Positions 1 through 7,081 are shown, counted from the stretch's first letter. The stretch: DNA of 30,036 nt from an uncultured Oribacterium sp. (GCA_900770445.1 CAAGKO010000054.1:1-30036); one strand, 5' to 3'. Notes: generated by a model from the sequence alone, not told the origin. Made by a program: numbers and translations.

Positions 1-108
1 GCCTTTTCCTCTAACTGCAATATAATTTGCCTTAGGTACATTTACAATCTCTGGTTTATTCTTAGGCATATAAAATTCTTTAAATTCTTTCTTAAAATCA
101 AAAGCCAT
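1..108 (-). CDS. GyrI-like small-molecule-binding domain protein, 3' end outside the window
   Basis: The minus strand reads from an ATG at 108 to the window edge with no stop, giving the first 36 residues. The start MAFDFKKEFKEFY followed by a P-K-x-x-x-x-I-V-x-V-P-x-x-N-Y-I-A-V-R-G-x-G pattern is what I know from GyrI-like proteins, a ligand-binding fold related to the effector domain of BmrR-type regulators. A GGAGG lies seven bases before the ATG, so the start is well supported. The small ORF upstream on the same strand (98-262) overlaps this start by 11 bases, so the two are probably co-transcribed. Function beyond ligand binding cannot be told from this fragment. Confidence 0.75.
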   Translation of the reverse strand, partial: MAFDFKKEFKEFYMPKNKPEIVNVPKANYIAVRGKG

Positions 109-262
109 AATAACCTCCAAAATTCCGTTTTTTCGTTCTCTGCGACTTCCCAATAAACGGGAAGCTGTCAGCCTGTATAAATTTTGGATCAGCCAAATAC
201 TTTTCCTGCAATTCCGGAAATACCTTTGTTTCCAATACCGTTATTTTGCATTCGTAATTCAT
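98..262 (-). pseudogene. Truncated TIGR04076-like small protein (N-terminal part only)
   Basis: This short ORF encodes 54 residues. It has a good ribosome site (TGGAGG before the ATG at 262). The first ~28 residues (MNYECKITVLETKVFPELQ, then EKYLADPKF) resemble the start of TIGR04076-family proteins, which are normally about 90-110 residues long with a cysteine-containing core and a C-terminal CCNDG-like motif. After DPKF the sequence leaves the family and ends at a TGA inside the following gene, so the core is missing. I read it as a 3'-truncated remnant, though a small functional upstream peptide is possible. The family call is from memory and covers only a short stretch. Confidence 0.45.
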
Positions 263-275
263 AAAAACCTCCATT

Positions 276-292
276 GAATTTGTAGCAAATTC
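276..292. promoter_or_regulatory. Short perfect inverted repeat upstream of the 98-262 ORF
   Basis: GAATTTG, TAG, CAAATTC form a 7-bp perfect inverted repeat. It ends 14 bases before the ATG at 262 on the minus strand and just precedes the ribosome site. It could be a regulator operator or an early hairpin in the leader. No regulator gene is visible beside it, and the flanking -35/-10 matches are weak. The rest of 293-475 holds no gene I can support. Confidence 0.35.
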
Positions 293-475
293 GTACCTAG
301 GGATTTCAAAACGTCATGATGCGATCGCCATAAGAATCGAGAACAATGGATGGTGGACTAAAGTTCAGGTATCTTTACGAAGTATGTCGAGGTATTCAGT
401 ATATGAATATATTCTGGTTTTTCCGGATTTATATGTTTGTTCCAGAATTCCAGCTTCAACCATGATAGTCCAGGA

Positions 476-508
476 GGAGACGATGCCATCTGATACGCCT
501 TCGGCGCG
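476..508 (+). repeat. Dispersed GC-rich hairpin repeat, copy A
   Basis: These 33 bases match 3658-3690 at 30 of 33 positions. They contain a small hairpin, CGCC-TTC-GGCG. The copy lies just downstream of the stop codon of the CHR transporter gene (537-1079, minus), as copy B lies just downstream of the hydrogenase. A position after gene ends is typical of REP-like elements. Confidence 0.6.
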
Positions 509-536
509 AACCTGCCCTTCGCCATCATGACCGATG

Positions 537-1079
537 TCACATCAGGAGCTGCGCGCTGAGCTCCATCACGCCGGTGAGGACCATGACGAGGATCGGGTCC
601 CAGTGAAGCTTCCGGAGCATCACGAGGGCGATCAGGAACCAGGCACACATGCGGACGTCGAGGGTGTTCGGGAGGCCGATGGCCGGGAGGAGGATCAGGA
701 GCCCTGCAGTGAAGATGAGGGCGACGACGGCCGGGCGGAGCGTTTTCAGGACGCCCTGCAGGAGGCTCAGCTTCCGGTACTTCGTGTAGATGATGGCGAT
801 GATCGTGACGATGAGGCAGCTCGGAAGAACGTTTCCGAGGGTCGCCGCGATGGCACCGAGCGGGCCGCCCATCTGGAGGCCGATGAAGGTGGCAGCGTTG
901 ATCGCGATCGGGCCGGGGGTCATCTGGGAGATCGTGACGAGATCGGTGAAGTCCGCCATGCTGATCCAGTGATAGTGGTTCACGACCTCCTCCTGGATCA
1001 GCGGCATCGCGGCATAGCCGCCGCCGAAGCTGAAGGCACCGATGCGGAGAAAGGCGAGGAAAAGCTGGAGATAGATCAT
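537..1079 (-). CDS. CHR-family (chromate-type) transporter, half-size subunit
   Basis: This 180-residue membrane protein has one CHR domain. It shows the family's F-S-F-G-G-G-Y motif near residue 16, the Q-M-T-P-G-P-I-A-I-N motif at about residues 52-61, and several hydrophobic segments. Two-gene short-chain CHR systems in Firmicutes are thought to act as heterodimers exporting chromate or a related oxyanion across the inner membrane; the actual substrate is not shown here. Its ATG overlaps the stop of the preceding gene by four bases (ATGA), implying translational coupling. No terminator with a T-run is visible downstream; repeat copy A lies just beyond the stop. Family assignment is secure, substrate is not. 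Confidence 0.88.
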   Translation of the reverse strand: MIYLQLFLAFLRIGAFSFGGGYAAMPLIQEEVVNHYHWISMADFTDLVTISQMTPGPIAINAATFIGLQMGGPLGAIAATLGNVLPSCLIVTIIAIIYTKYRKLSLLQGVLKTLRPAVVALIFTAGLLILLPAIGLPNTLDVRMCAWFLIALVMLRKLHWDPILVMVLTGVMELSAQLLM

Positions 1080-1699
1080 GAGTTCACCTCCGCACCTTTA
1101 TTACGCCAGAGTGTTACGGCGACGCCGAGGGCGATGACCGCGAGGATGATCCAGATCGTGGAGATGCCGACGATGTAGTTCGCGACGAAGGCCGCGATCA
1201 TGATGACGAGGGATGACCACTTTTTATCGGCGAGTACGCCGCTCGCCATGTCCCAGGTGACGGACATGATGACCGCGCTGACGCCGCAGCGCATGCCAGA
1301 CAGCATGTGGTGGATCATGAAATTCGAGCGGAAGGCGGAGTAGAAAAGGGAGATCACGCTCAGCATCACGAAGGGTGGGATGACGGCACCGAGCACGGAG
1401 AGCAGGATGCCGGGGAAGCCGCAGATCTTGTAGCCCACGACGATCGCACCATTGACCGCGATCGGGCCCGGTGCGGACTGTGCGATCGCGACGAGATCCA
1501 GCATTTCGTCCTCGCTGATCCAGTGCAGGTCGTCGACGAACTTCTTTTTCAGCAGCGACACGATGACATAGCCGCCCCCAAAGGTGAAGGCGCTGAGATA
1601 CAGGGTCTCGAAGAAGAGCTTCCGGAGACGCGCGCCGGAGCGTGGGGAAGCTGCAATCGCTTCAGATGTATCCGTGGATGTGTTATTTGACTCGTTCAC
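1076..1699 (-). CDS. CHR-family (chromate-type) transporter, first subunit
   Basis: This 207-residue protein is the partner of the 537-1079 gene. It starts with a polar tail of about 25 residues, then the CHR domain with F-T-F-G-G-G-Y (residues ~39-45) and Q-S-A-P-G-P-I-A-V-N. The P-G-P-I-A motif is shared by both halves and marks the inverted membrane repeat. It is the first gene of a two-gene minus-strand operon. The spacing between the two CDS, the 4-bp overlap and the similar size fit the short-chain CHR pair arrangement. A hairpin at 1742-1758 and structured sequence at 1802-1865 lie in its leader. Transport of chromate itself is inferred from the family only. Confidence 0.88.
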   Translation of the reverse strand: MNESNNTSTDTSEAIAASPRSGARLRKLFFETLYLSAFTFGGGYVIVSLLKKKFVDDLHWISEDEMLDLVAIAQSAPGPIAVNGAIVVGYKICGFPGILLSVLGAVIPPFVMLSVISLFYSAFRSNFMIHHMLSGMRCGVSAVIMSVTWDMASGVLADKKWSSLVIMIAAFVANYIVGISTIWIILAVIALGVAVTLWRNKGAEVNS

Positions 1700-1741
1700 G
1701 TGGATTTACCTCGTTTGTAGTTGAGATGATGATTCGTCGAG

Positions 1742-1758
1742 GGAGCACTATGTGCTCC
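1742..1758 (-). promoter_or_regulatory. Hairpin in the leader of the CHR transporter pair
   Basis: GGAGCAC-TAT-GTGCTCC is a perfect 7-bp stem with a 3-base loop. It lies 43 bases upstream of the ATG at 1699, in the transcribed direction of the transporter genes. A possible -10 (TATACT, reading minus at 1796-1791) lies just upstream. No T-run follows, so it is more likely a leader hairpin or operator than a terminator. Confidence 0.4.
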
Positions 1759-1801
1759 TTCGGCTGATGACAGAGCTTGCTGTATCACATAGTATATCAT
1801 T

Positions 1802-1865
1802 TTGTGCCGGATATCCAGAAGCTTTCATCGGCGGTGAAGCTCCCGTGAGGGATGCATTGGCACAA
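1802..1865 (+). other. Candidate structured RNA element (three-way junction)
   Basis: In the plus sense, TTGTGCC (1802-1808) pairs perfectly with GGCACAA (1859-1865). Inside lie two hairpins: AGCTTTCA/TGAAGCT (1820-1827 with 1835-1841, one bulge) and CCC-GTGA-GGG (1842-1851), whose GTGA loop is a GNRA tetraloop. This makes a compact three-way junction. The GNRA loop argues for the plus strand as the RNA, and the hydrogenase gene starts 230 bases further on. I could not match it to cobalamin, c-di-GMP, THF, Moco or guanidine riboswitch consensus from memory. Small ORFs on either strand here have no ribosome site. Confidence 0.35.
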
Positions 1866-1993
1866 CGAGTCCGAAACCATCCGGGAAGCCACCCGACGTC
1901 AGCATTGGCCGACGGAATCGCTGTCTGGAAATACCCCATGTTCTTCTGAAAAAACACGCATTTTCGAAACTTCTATATATAATGTAAAACGAC

Positions 1994-2019
1994 TTGTTAA
2001 TTCTGTGTCAAATTAACAA
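1994..2019. promoter_or_regulatory. Operator-like inverted repeat upstream of the hydrogenase
   Basis: TTGTTAATT (1994-2002) and AATTAACAA (2011-2019) form a 9-bp perfect inverted repeat with an 8-base gap, directly upstream of the hydrogenase promoter. The TTGTTAA/TTAACAA half-sites are those of the clostridial redox regulator Rex. The canonical Rex spacing is 4 bases between half-sites, while here it is 12, so this is either a variant arrangement or another regulator. Confidence 0.45.
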
Positions 2020-2048
2020 TGTTCAAGTTTTTCATCACATGTTATACT
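2020..2048 (+). promoter_or_regulatory. Probable promoter of the hydrogenase gene
   Basis: An extended -10 (TG-T-TATACT, hexamer 2043-2048) is preceded 17 bases upstream by a weak -35 (TGTTCA, 2020-2025). The predicted start of transcription is around 2055, leaving a leader of about 40 bases before the ATG at 2097. The inverted repeat at 1994-2019 abuts the -35. Confidence 0.5.
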
Positions 2049-2096
2049 TTTGATAACTGGGCGAATTTATGTATATTTTTTTCAGGAGGAAAATAT

Positions 2097-3599
2097 ATGG
2101 TTACAAATGATAGGGGTGCGGTTTCCATCAAGCATGCTGTCATGGAGGGGCTCGCGCGCGAGCTCTGGGAGCATGATGAGATCACACCAGATGCAGAGAA
2201 TCAGCTGATTATGTCGATTTCACCGGGACCTCACGCAACATGGCGCTGCTGTGTATACAAGGAGCGTGAGATTCTGAGATGGAGAATCCGTCTTTCTGAG
2301 AACCTGGATGCAAATCCATACACGACGGAGAAGAATCCGAATGTCGTACAGGTCATCGATCCGGCCTGCGAGGAGTGTCCGCTGTCCACTTATTCTGTAA
2401 CCGATAACTGCCGTCTCTGCCTCGGTAAGGCGTGCCAGAACAGCTGCCGCTTCGGTGCGATCACCATGACCGAGTCGAGAGCGCACATCGATCCGAACAA
2501 GTGTAAGGAGTGTGGTATGTGTGCGAACGCCTGTCCGTATGGTGCCATCGCGCATCTGGAGCGTCCGTGCCGTAAGCCGTGTCCGGTCAATGCCATCAGC
2601 TACGACGAGAACGGCATCTGTAAGATCGACGATAAGAAGTGCATCCGCTGTGGTCAGTGTATCCACAGCTGTCCGTTCGGCGCGATCGCATCGAAGATCG
2701 ATGTGCTCGATGTCATCCGTGACATCAAGGCCGGCAAGGAAGTCTTCGCGATGTGTGCACCGGCGATCGAGGGTCAGTTCGGTAAGGATATCACCATGGG
2801 CTCCATCCGTGAGGCACTGAAGGAAGTCGGCTTCACCGACATGGTCGAGGTCGGTCTCGGCGGCGATATGACCGCAGCGTACGAGGCAGAGGAGTGGTCT
2901 GAGGCACGTAAGGAAGGTAAGAAGATGACGACCTCCTGCTGTCCGGCATTCATCAACATGCTGCGTATGCATTTCCCGGAGCAGTTTAAGGAGAACATGT
3001 CGGAGACCGTTTCCCCGATGTGTGCGATTTCCAGATACCTGAAGGCGACCCACCCGGGCTGCAAGACTGTATTTATCGGACCGTGCATCGCGAAGAAGTC
3101 CGAGTCCCACGAGATGGGGATAGAGGGCAATGCTGACTACGTTCTCACATTTGGCGAGATGACCACGATGATGGCCTCGAAGAATGTGGAGATGAAGCCG
3201 GTGGTTGATCCGTATCAGGAGTCGTCCATCTGGGGCAAGAGCTTCGCAACATCCGGCGGCGTTGCAAACGCGGTTATGGAGGTGATGCGTGAGCGGAACG
3301 AGGATACGACCGGTATCAAGCTTCGTGCAGCAGCCGGCGGCAAGGAGTGCAACGTTGCGCTGACACTTCTCAAGCTCGGCAAGCTCCCGGAGGATTTCAT
3401 CGAGGGTATGGTCTGCGAGGGCGGCTGCGTCGGTGGCCCAAGTAAGCACAAGACGGAGATGGAGCTTCGGAAGTCCCGTCAGGATCTGCTGAACCAGGCC
3501 GATGATCGTAAGATCCTCGATAACCTCGAGAAGTATCCGATGGATAAGTTCTCCATGATGCGTGGACATATGGCTCCGCCACACAGCGAGACGAAATAA
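2097..3599 (+). CDS. Monomeric [FeFe] hydrogenase, group-B-like
   Basis: The product (500 residues) is a soluble enzyme for proton reduction/H2 oxidation at an H-cluster. The N-terminal ~220 residues are rich in cysteines, with two ferredoxin-type C-x2-C-x2-C-x3-C sets (for example C-K-E-C-G-M-C-A-N-A-C-P and C-I-R-C-G-Q-C-I-H-S-C-P). The H-cluster motifs follow: T-S-C-C-P-A-F at 279-285, G-P-C-I-A-K-K around Cys330, and E-G-G-C-V-G-G-P around Cys444. These variants match group B enzymes rather than the classic group A motifs. I chose the ATG at 2097 because GGAGGA precedes it by seven bases; the same frame is open further upstream. It is a single-gene unit ending at a strong terminator, with no electron-bifurcation subunits or maturases nearby. 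The physiological electron donor is unknown. Confidence 0.92.
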   Translation: MVTNDRGAVSIKHAVMEGLARELWEHDEITPDAENQLIMSISPGPHATWRCCVYKEREILRWRIRLSENLDANPYTTEKNPNVVQVIDPACEECPLSTYSVTDNCRLCLGKACQNSCRFGAITMTESRAHIDPNKCKECGMCANACPYGAIAHLERPCRKPCPVNAISYDENGICKIDDKKCIRCGQCIHSCPFGAIASKIDVLDVIRDIKAGKEVFAMCAPAIEGQFGKDITMGSIREALKEVGFTDMVEVGLGGDMTAAYEAEEWSEARKEGKKMTTSCCPAFINMLRMHFPEQFKENMSETVSPMCAISRYLKATHPGCKTVFIGPCIAKKSESHEMGIEGNADYVLTFGEMTTMMASKNVEMKPVVDPYQESSIWGKSFATSGGVANAVMEVMRERNEDTTGIKLRAAAGGKECNVALTLLKLGKLPEDFIEGMVCEGGCVGGPSKHKTEMELRKSRQDLLNQADDRKILDNLEKYPMDKFSMMRGHMAPPHSETK

Positions 3600-3606
3600 T
3601 GATGAA

Positions 3607-3648
3607 AAAAACCGGAGGGCGAGCAGATAATGCTCGCTCTCCGGTTTT
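3607..3648 (+). terminator. Rho-independent terminator of the hydrogenase gene
   Basis: ACCGGAGGGCGAGC pairs with GCTCGCTCTCCGGT (one G-T wobble) around a 7-base loop. The stem is flanked by an A-run before and five Ts after, starting eight bases past the TAA stop. Confidence 0.93.
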
Positions 3649-3657
3649 TAGATACAA

Positions 3658-3785
3658 GGAGACGATGCCATCAGATGCGCCTACGGCGCGGGCATCGTCG
3701 TTTGATTTTGCCAACTTCGTGGCAAAACGGCCTCGCCGCCCGGGGGCATCCATGCGCCTCTCCGCGCTTCGCGCGGCCCTCTCAT
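3658..3785 (+). repeat. Hairpin-rich repeat cluster containing dispersed repeat copy B
   Basis: 3658-3690 matches 476-508 at 30 of 33 bases. In this copy the flanks also pair: GACGATGCC (3661-3669) with GGCATCGTC, around GCGCC-TAC-GGCGC. Two more hairpins follow: TTTTGCCA/TGGCAAAA and CCGCGC-TTC-GCGCGG, the latter inside ATCCATG/CATGGAT. The 190-base gap between the hydrogenase and the convergent phosphatase is otherwise empty of genes. The layout resembles a REP/BIME-like or small non-autonomous mobile repeat. Confidence 0.55.
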
Positions 3786-3791
3786 GGATAT

Positions 3792-4469
3792 TCAATGCCG
3801 TGGTCTGTGCGTGCCGAGGCCGACGACGGTTTCCGTCTGGTTGATGAGGTCGATGACTTTCTCGATGGTGAGCTTTCCGTCCTTCAGCTCGAGGACCATC
3901 GCACCGCAGTTCGGGACGATGCCGCCGTCCCAGTAATCCGCGTCGCTCAGGTTCCGGACGATGCTCTCGACGCCGCGGAGGATACCGCCGTGGCAGGTTA
4001 CCATCACGCGCTCATATTTATCTTCATTCGGATAAAGATACGTATCGAAAAAATGCTCGATACGGTCCTTCACCTCGCGGATCGACTCACCACCCGGCAG
4101 TGGTGCTACAGTATCCGGGTACGCGAACCAGCGCTTCAGATGATCGAGAATCTCCTTCTCTGCCTCGGTATGCGGCACATCATCGCGCATCTCGATGCCC
4201 TCTCCGGTACCGAACGCGATCTCCTGGAGATCGTCGAGTGGTTCAATGCTGAGATCAGGGTGATTCTTCAGGATGATCTCGGCTGTCTTCTTCGCACGCA
4301 CGAGCGGACTCGAGAATACACGATCGAAATGAATGTCCTTCAGTGCCTCCGCCGCGATGCGCGCACCGGCGAGTCCCACATCATTTAACGGAATGTCCTT
4401 CCGCCCCTGCAGACGATGCTGCTGATTCCACATCGTTTCCCCATGTCTGATCATATATATTTCCATCAT
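3792..4469 (-). CDS. Histidine phosphatase family protein (phosphoglycerate-mutase-like)
   Basis: This 225-residue cytosolic phosphatase starts with the catalytic R-H-G-E-T motif (residues ~8-12), where the histidine is the phosphate acceptor. It also has the S-S-P-L-x-R-A-x-x-T-A motif (~54-64), an acid region (Q-E-I-A-F-G-T-G-E-G) and the second histidine in V-T-C-H-G-G (~160). This fits the GpmB/CobC-like branch. The substrate cannot be predicted from sequence. Two ATGs stand in tandem; GAGGA is placed better for the second (4466) than the first (4469). Its 3' end converges on the hydrogenase across the repeat cluster. No partner gene shares its strand here. Confidence 0.85.
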   Translation of the reverse strand: MMEIYMIRHGETMWNQQHRLQGRKDIPLNDVGLAGARIAAEALKDIHFDRVFSSPLVRAKKTAEIILKNHPDLSIEPLDDLQEIAFGTGEGIEMRDDVPHTEAEKEILDHLKRWFAYPDTVAPLPGGESIREVKDRIEHFFDTYLYPNEDKYERVMVTCHGGILRGVESIVRNLSDADYWDGGIVPNCGAMVLELKDGKLTIEKVIDLINQTETVVGLGTHRPRH

Positions 4470-4576
4470 CGTTTCCTCGCTGTCTATATGTTCTGGTGCA
4501 TGATTCGCATGGACTGAAGTATATCATATTTCGACGAAAATAAGTAGTCATCAGATCGCTGACATTGCCCATATAT

Positions 4577-4605
4577 TTGCACAGACTATGGAAATGTGGT
4601 ATAAA
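4577..4605 (+). promoter_or_regulatory. Probable promoter of the prepilin-like gene
   Basis: TTGCAC (4577-4582) and TATAAA (4600-4605) are separated by 17 bases. Transcription would give a ~125-base leader before the ATG at 4736. I looked there for a c-di-GMP riboswitch, because a diguanylate cyclase follows, and did not see its conserved core. Confidence 0.5.
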
Positions 4606-4735
4606 CAATAATCAAACTTGTTAGTGTAGACAACCTGGAAAATTCCGCTAAAGACAGCAGAGACATCGTGGCGCTTTTATACGATTGGGGCTTGTTAATA
4701 GTCGTTTTCCCGTATAGAAACGTCAGGATAAATGA

Positions 4736-5653
4736 ATGAAGAATAAATGTAATGGATTTACCCTTGCAGAGCTGATGATCGTCGTGGCGATCATCGGTGT
4801 GCTCGTCGCTGTCACGATCCCGGTTTTCAGCCAGCAGCTGGAGAAAAGCCGCGAAGCGACTGACCTCGCGAATGTACGCTCCGCTTATGCGGAACTGATG
4901 ACAGAGGTGATGGGAGACTCGGCAGTTGCTCCCCAGAACAGGATTGTGTTATTAAAGCAGAAGCAGAACGACTGGCAGGCTTATGACCCAGTCACCATCG
5001 GCGGCATCACGCACTATAAAAGCGAAAGGGATACCAAACACTGGATCGGCGTCCCGGGCGCAGGCGGACGGTGCGAGATCAGCTATAATCCCAGAACGGT
5101 GGGCATCGTGTTTACATGGTCTGGCGGATCGGCAGCGGATGCAGTAACGCGCGTGGATTTTAACATTAGTCCACATGCAGCATTAAACAACACAGATATA
5201 TTGAATGGCCTGATAGCGAACGGAAATATGCGCTTTGAGATTGACTCAAAGTGTCCTGAGTCATCGATGCTTTTAAAAGTTAAGACGCAAATTACGAGTA
5301 ACAGTTTGCTGTATCGCGGAACATTTGCGTATCTGGGTAGTCCGTCGGATGCATCAGGCAGATATCTATTCTGGACATCTGTAGATACGAACGTGGTTGG
5401 AGAAAAAACAAAAGTGCCGATCATTGTAAGTAAAGCAGATGGAGGCTTTTACGTCACTACATCAGAAACGGCGCAGAGAACATCAAAAACAGGTGAGAAT
5501 TATGTAGCGATAGCAGATCATATTTATAATCAGTATGGTTTTGCAAAATATACTAAAGGTACGAGCTATGCCACACTGGAAGAAGCGTATGATGCATATG
5601 CGAAGCTGGTAAATGAGTCTTACCCGAATTATAAGAACACACTTCTGACGTAA
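4736..5653 (+). CDS. Type IV prepilin-like protein with N-terminal methylation motif
   Basis: The 305-residue product begins MKNKCNG followed by F-T-L-A-E-L-M-I-V-V. This is the prepilin peptidase site (cleavage G7/F8, Glu at mature position 5 is E12) and a hydrophobic helix reaching V-T-I-P-V-F at ~30. A coiled amphipathic stretch (Q-Q-L-E-K-S-R-E-A, common in pseudopilins) follows, then a ~250-residue mostly beta-like domain I do not recognise. The usual pilin is ~120-180 residues, so the globular part is large. No pilus assembly genes (pilB, pilC, pilD, pilM-Q) are in the window, making it a solitary gene that would depend on a system elsewhere. The ribosome site (AGGAT, 8 bases upstream) is weak. 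AT-richer codon use than its neighbours suggests transfer. Confidence 0.82.
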   Translation: MKNKCNGFTLAELMIVVAIIGVLVAVTIPVFSQQLEKSREATDLANVRSAYAELMTEVMGDSAVAPQNRIVLLKQKQNDWQAYDPVTIGGITHYKSERDTKHWIGVPGAGGRCEISYNPRTVGIVFTWSGGSAADAVTRVDFNISPHAALNNTDILNGLIANGNMRFEIDSKCPESSMLLKVKTQITSNSLLYRGTFAYLGSPSDASGRYLFWTSVDTNVVGEKTKVPIIVSKADGGFYVTTSETAQRTSKTGENYVAIADHIYNQYGFAKYTKGTSYATLEEAYDAYAKLVNESYPNYKNTLLT

Positions 5654-5692
5654 ACGATCAAAACAAAACAAATCGTTCCTGTTCACTGGTGA

Positions 5693-5712
5693 CTCGGCTG
5701 CCGTCCGCCGAG
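5693..5712 (+). terminator. Weak hairpin between the prepilin and cyclase genes
   Basis: CTCGGC (5693-5698) pairs with GCCGAG (5707-5712) around an 8-base loop. No T-run follows directly; a run of six Ts appears only at about 5744. It may slow or partly end transcription. The cyclase has its own promoter downstream. Confidence 0.35.
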
Positions 5713-5760
5713 CTACATCTAAACAGTAGCAACAAATCCTGTTTTTTGCCCTTTTCCGCC

Positions 5761-5790
5761 TTGTTTCCTGCCCGGCTCTTCCTATATAAT
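5761..5790 (+). promoter_or_regulatory. Promoter of the diguanylate cyclase gene
   Basis: TTGTTT (5761-5766) and a perfect TATAAT (5785-5790) are 18 bases apart. The leader to the ATG at 5828 is about 30 bases. Confidence 0.65.
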
Positions 5791-5827
5791 GGTTAAATGA
5801 CATTATAGAAACGAAAGGGGGATCGCG

Positions 5828-6925
5828 ATGACGGACATGTATTTTCTCGTGCTTACCGCGATCAATTTATTCGCGCTCGCATTTATGTGCGTACTGGTGA
5901 GCCTGAATGATACCTTAAATCCGAAGCAGACCCGCGGCTTTCTGTACACCTTTCTGCTGATTGCATTGATCTCGATCCTGGAGCTGATTACGGTGCTGGT
6001 GGACGGAGGGCCACACTGGATGCGGCCCATCAACATCATCTCCAACTACCTGGGCTTCAGCCTGACACCCGCGGTGCCGCTCGTCATGGTCTACACGATC
6101 GATCAGAGCGGACAGACCAGCGAGAGCCTGAAGGTGGCGACCGCGCTGGAAATCGTATACTTCCTGATCATGACCGTCTCGCTCTTCACGGGCGGACTGG
6201 TGTTTACGGTGGATGCGATGAACCACTACTCGCGTCTGGGCGGCTTCCCGGTCTACATGCTGATGTATTACGCCGGTATCGTCTTTCTGATGTACCATCT
6301 CCTTGAGATGGCGCGCTTTTTCCAGAACCGCGGCCGGGAGCTCATCTATGCGCTGGCGCTGTTTCTCGCGCTGGGAACGCTCGTGCAGATCCGGCTGCCG
6401 GGGATCCACGTGACCTGGCTCTGCGTGACCATGCTGTCGATCCTGTACTACCTCTACTGTAACGAGATGTGGAACCAGCTCGATGGCCTGACGGGACTGC
6501 TCAGCCAGAAGAACTATCTGAACCGGACGCTGAACCTGCATGAAGAGGACCGGATGCTGATCGTGCTCGACCTCGACGATTTCAAGCATATCAATGATAC
6601 CTATGGGCATCTCGCGGGTGACCGCTGTCTCCGTGAAATCGCGCAGTGTCTGAAAAAGGCCTACAGCCGCTATGGCAACTGCTACCGTATCGGTGGTGAT
6701 GAGTTCTGTGTGCTGCTCTGGAATCCGGAGAAGGAGGTCTTCTGCCGGGAGAAGTTCTACTGGAACCTGACGAAGCAGCGGGTAAAGACCTCGATTCTGC
6801 CGAATGTTTCGTACGGAAGTGCGCTCCTCGATGCGTATGAGAGCATCCGCGATACGAAGGCCCGCGCCGACCAGAAGATGTACCAGAATAAGAAGGAACA
6901 TAAGGCAGAGAAGCACTTCATGTAA
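5828..6925 (+). CDS. Membrane-bound diguanylate cyclase (GGDEF domain)
   Basis: The 365-residue protein should make cyclic di-GMP from two GTP at the inner face of the membrane. The first ~210 residues form six to seven hydrophobic segments of an unassigned sensor. The GGDEF domain follows from about 215, opening with D-G-L-T-G-L-L (~221), then D-L-D-D-F-K-H-I-N-D-T-Y-G-H (~249-262) with metal and GTP-binding residues, and an intact G-G-D-E-F at 289-293. The RxxD inhibitory site that normally lies just before GGDEF is absent, so product feedback at that site is unlikely. A strong ribosome site (AAAGGGGG) sets the start. It stands as a single gene after the prepilin gene; c-di-GMP control of type IV pili is common, so a functional link is plausible but inferred. 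Confidence 0.93.
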   Translation: MTDMYFLVLTAINLFALAFMCVLVSLNDTLNPKQTRGFLYTFLLIALISILELITVLVDGGPHWMRPINIISNYLGFSLTPAVPLVMVYTIDQSGQTSESLKVATALEIVYFLIMTVSLFTGGLVFTVDAMNHYSRLGGFPVYMLMYYAGIVFLMYHLLEMARFFQNRGRELIYALALFLALGTLVQIRLPGIHVTWLCVTMLSILYYLYCNEMWNQLDGLTGLLSQKNYLNRTLNLHEEDRMLIVLDLDDFKHINDTYGHLAGDRCLREIAQCLKKAYSRYGNCYRIGGDEFCVLLWNPEKEVFCREKFYWNLTKQRVKTSILPNVSYGSALLDAYESIRDTKARADQKMYQNKKEHKAEKHFM

Positions 6926-7014
6926 AGCGGCAGGCCGCTGGCGTCCGCAAAGCCCGGTGCTTCCGAAAACCCGATCTCCGGCCTGCGCCGAAACATGTTC
7001 ATAAAATCGTAAGA

Positions 7015-7046
7015 AAGCAGCTGATTGACAATCGGCTGCTTTTTTT
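7015..7046 (+). terminator. Terminator of the diguanylate cyclase gene
   Basis: AAGCAGCTGATT and AATCGGCTGCTT pair over 12 positions (one wobble) around GAC, followed by a run of Ts. Confidence 0.92.
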
Positions 7047-7052
7047 CCATAC

Positions 7053-7081
7053 TTCAACTGTACTAATACAATTAATACACT
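7053..7081 (+). promoter_or_regulatory. Promoter and likely autoregulatory operator of the GntR/ABC operon
   Basis: TTCAAC (7053-7058) and TACACT (7076-7081) are 17 bases apart. In the spacer, GTACTAAT-ACA-ATTAATAC (7060-7078) is an inverted repeat with one mismatch. GTACTA half-sites are what I expect for YtrA-subfamily GntR regulators, so repression by the first gene product is likely. Confidence 0.55.

Noticed and set aside
1763..1890. Possible hammerhead ribozyme (CTGATGA at 1763 and CCGAAAC near 1872)
   Set aside because: The sequence following CTGATGA does not pair with that before CGAAAC, so stem II cannot form.
1748..1957. Small ORFs on both strands over the structured region
   Set aside because: No ribosome sites; the base-pairing pattern explains the sequence better than coding.
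2220..3584. Minus-strand ORF of 454 residues
   Set aside because: Antisense of the hydrogenase gene. The plus strand shows all H-cluster motifs, the minus strand none.
4606..4735. c-di-GMP riboswitch in the prepilin leader
   Set aside because: Looked for because of the cyclase next door, but the conserved core sequences of class I and II are absent.
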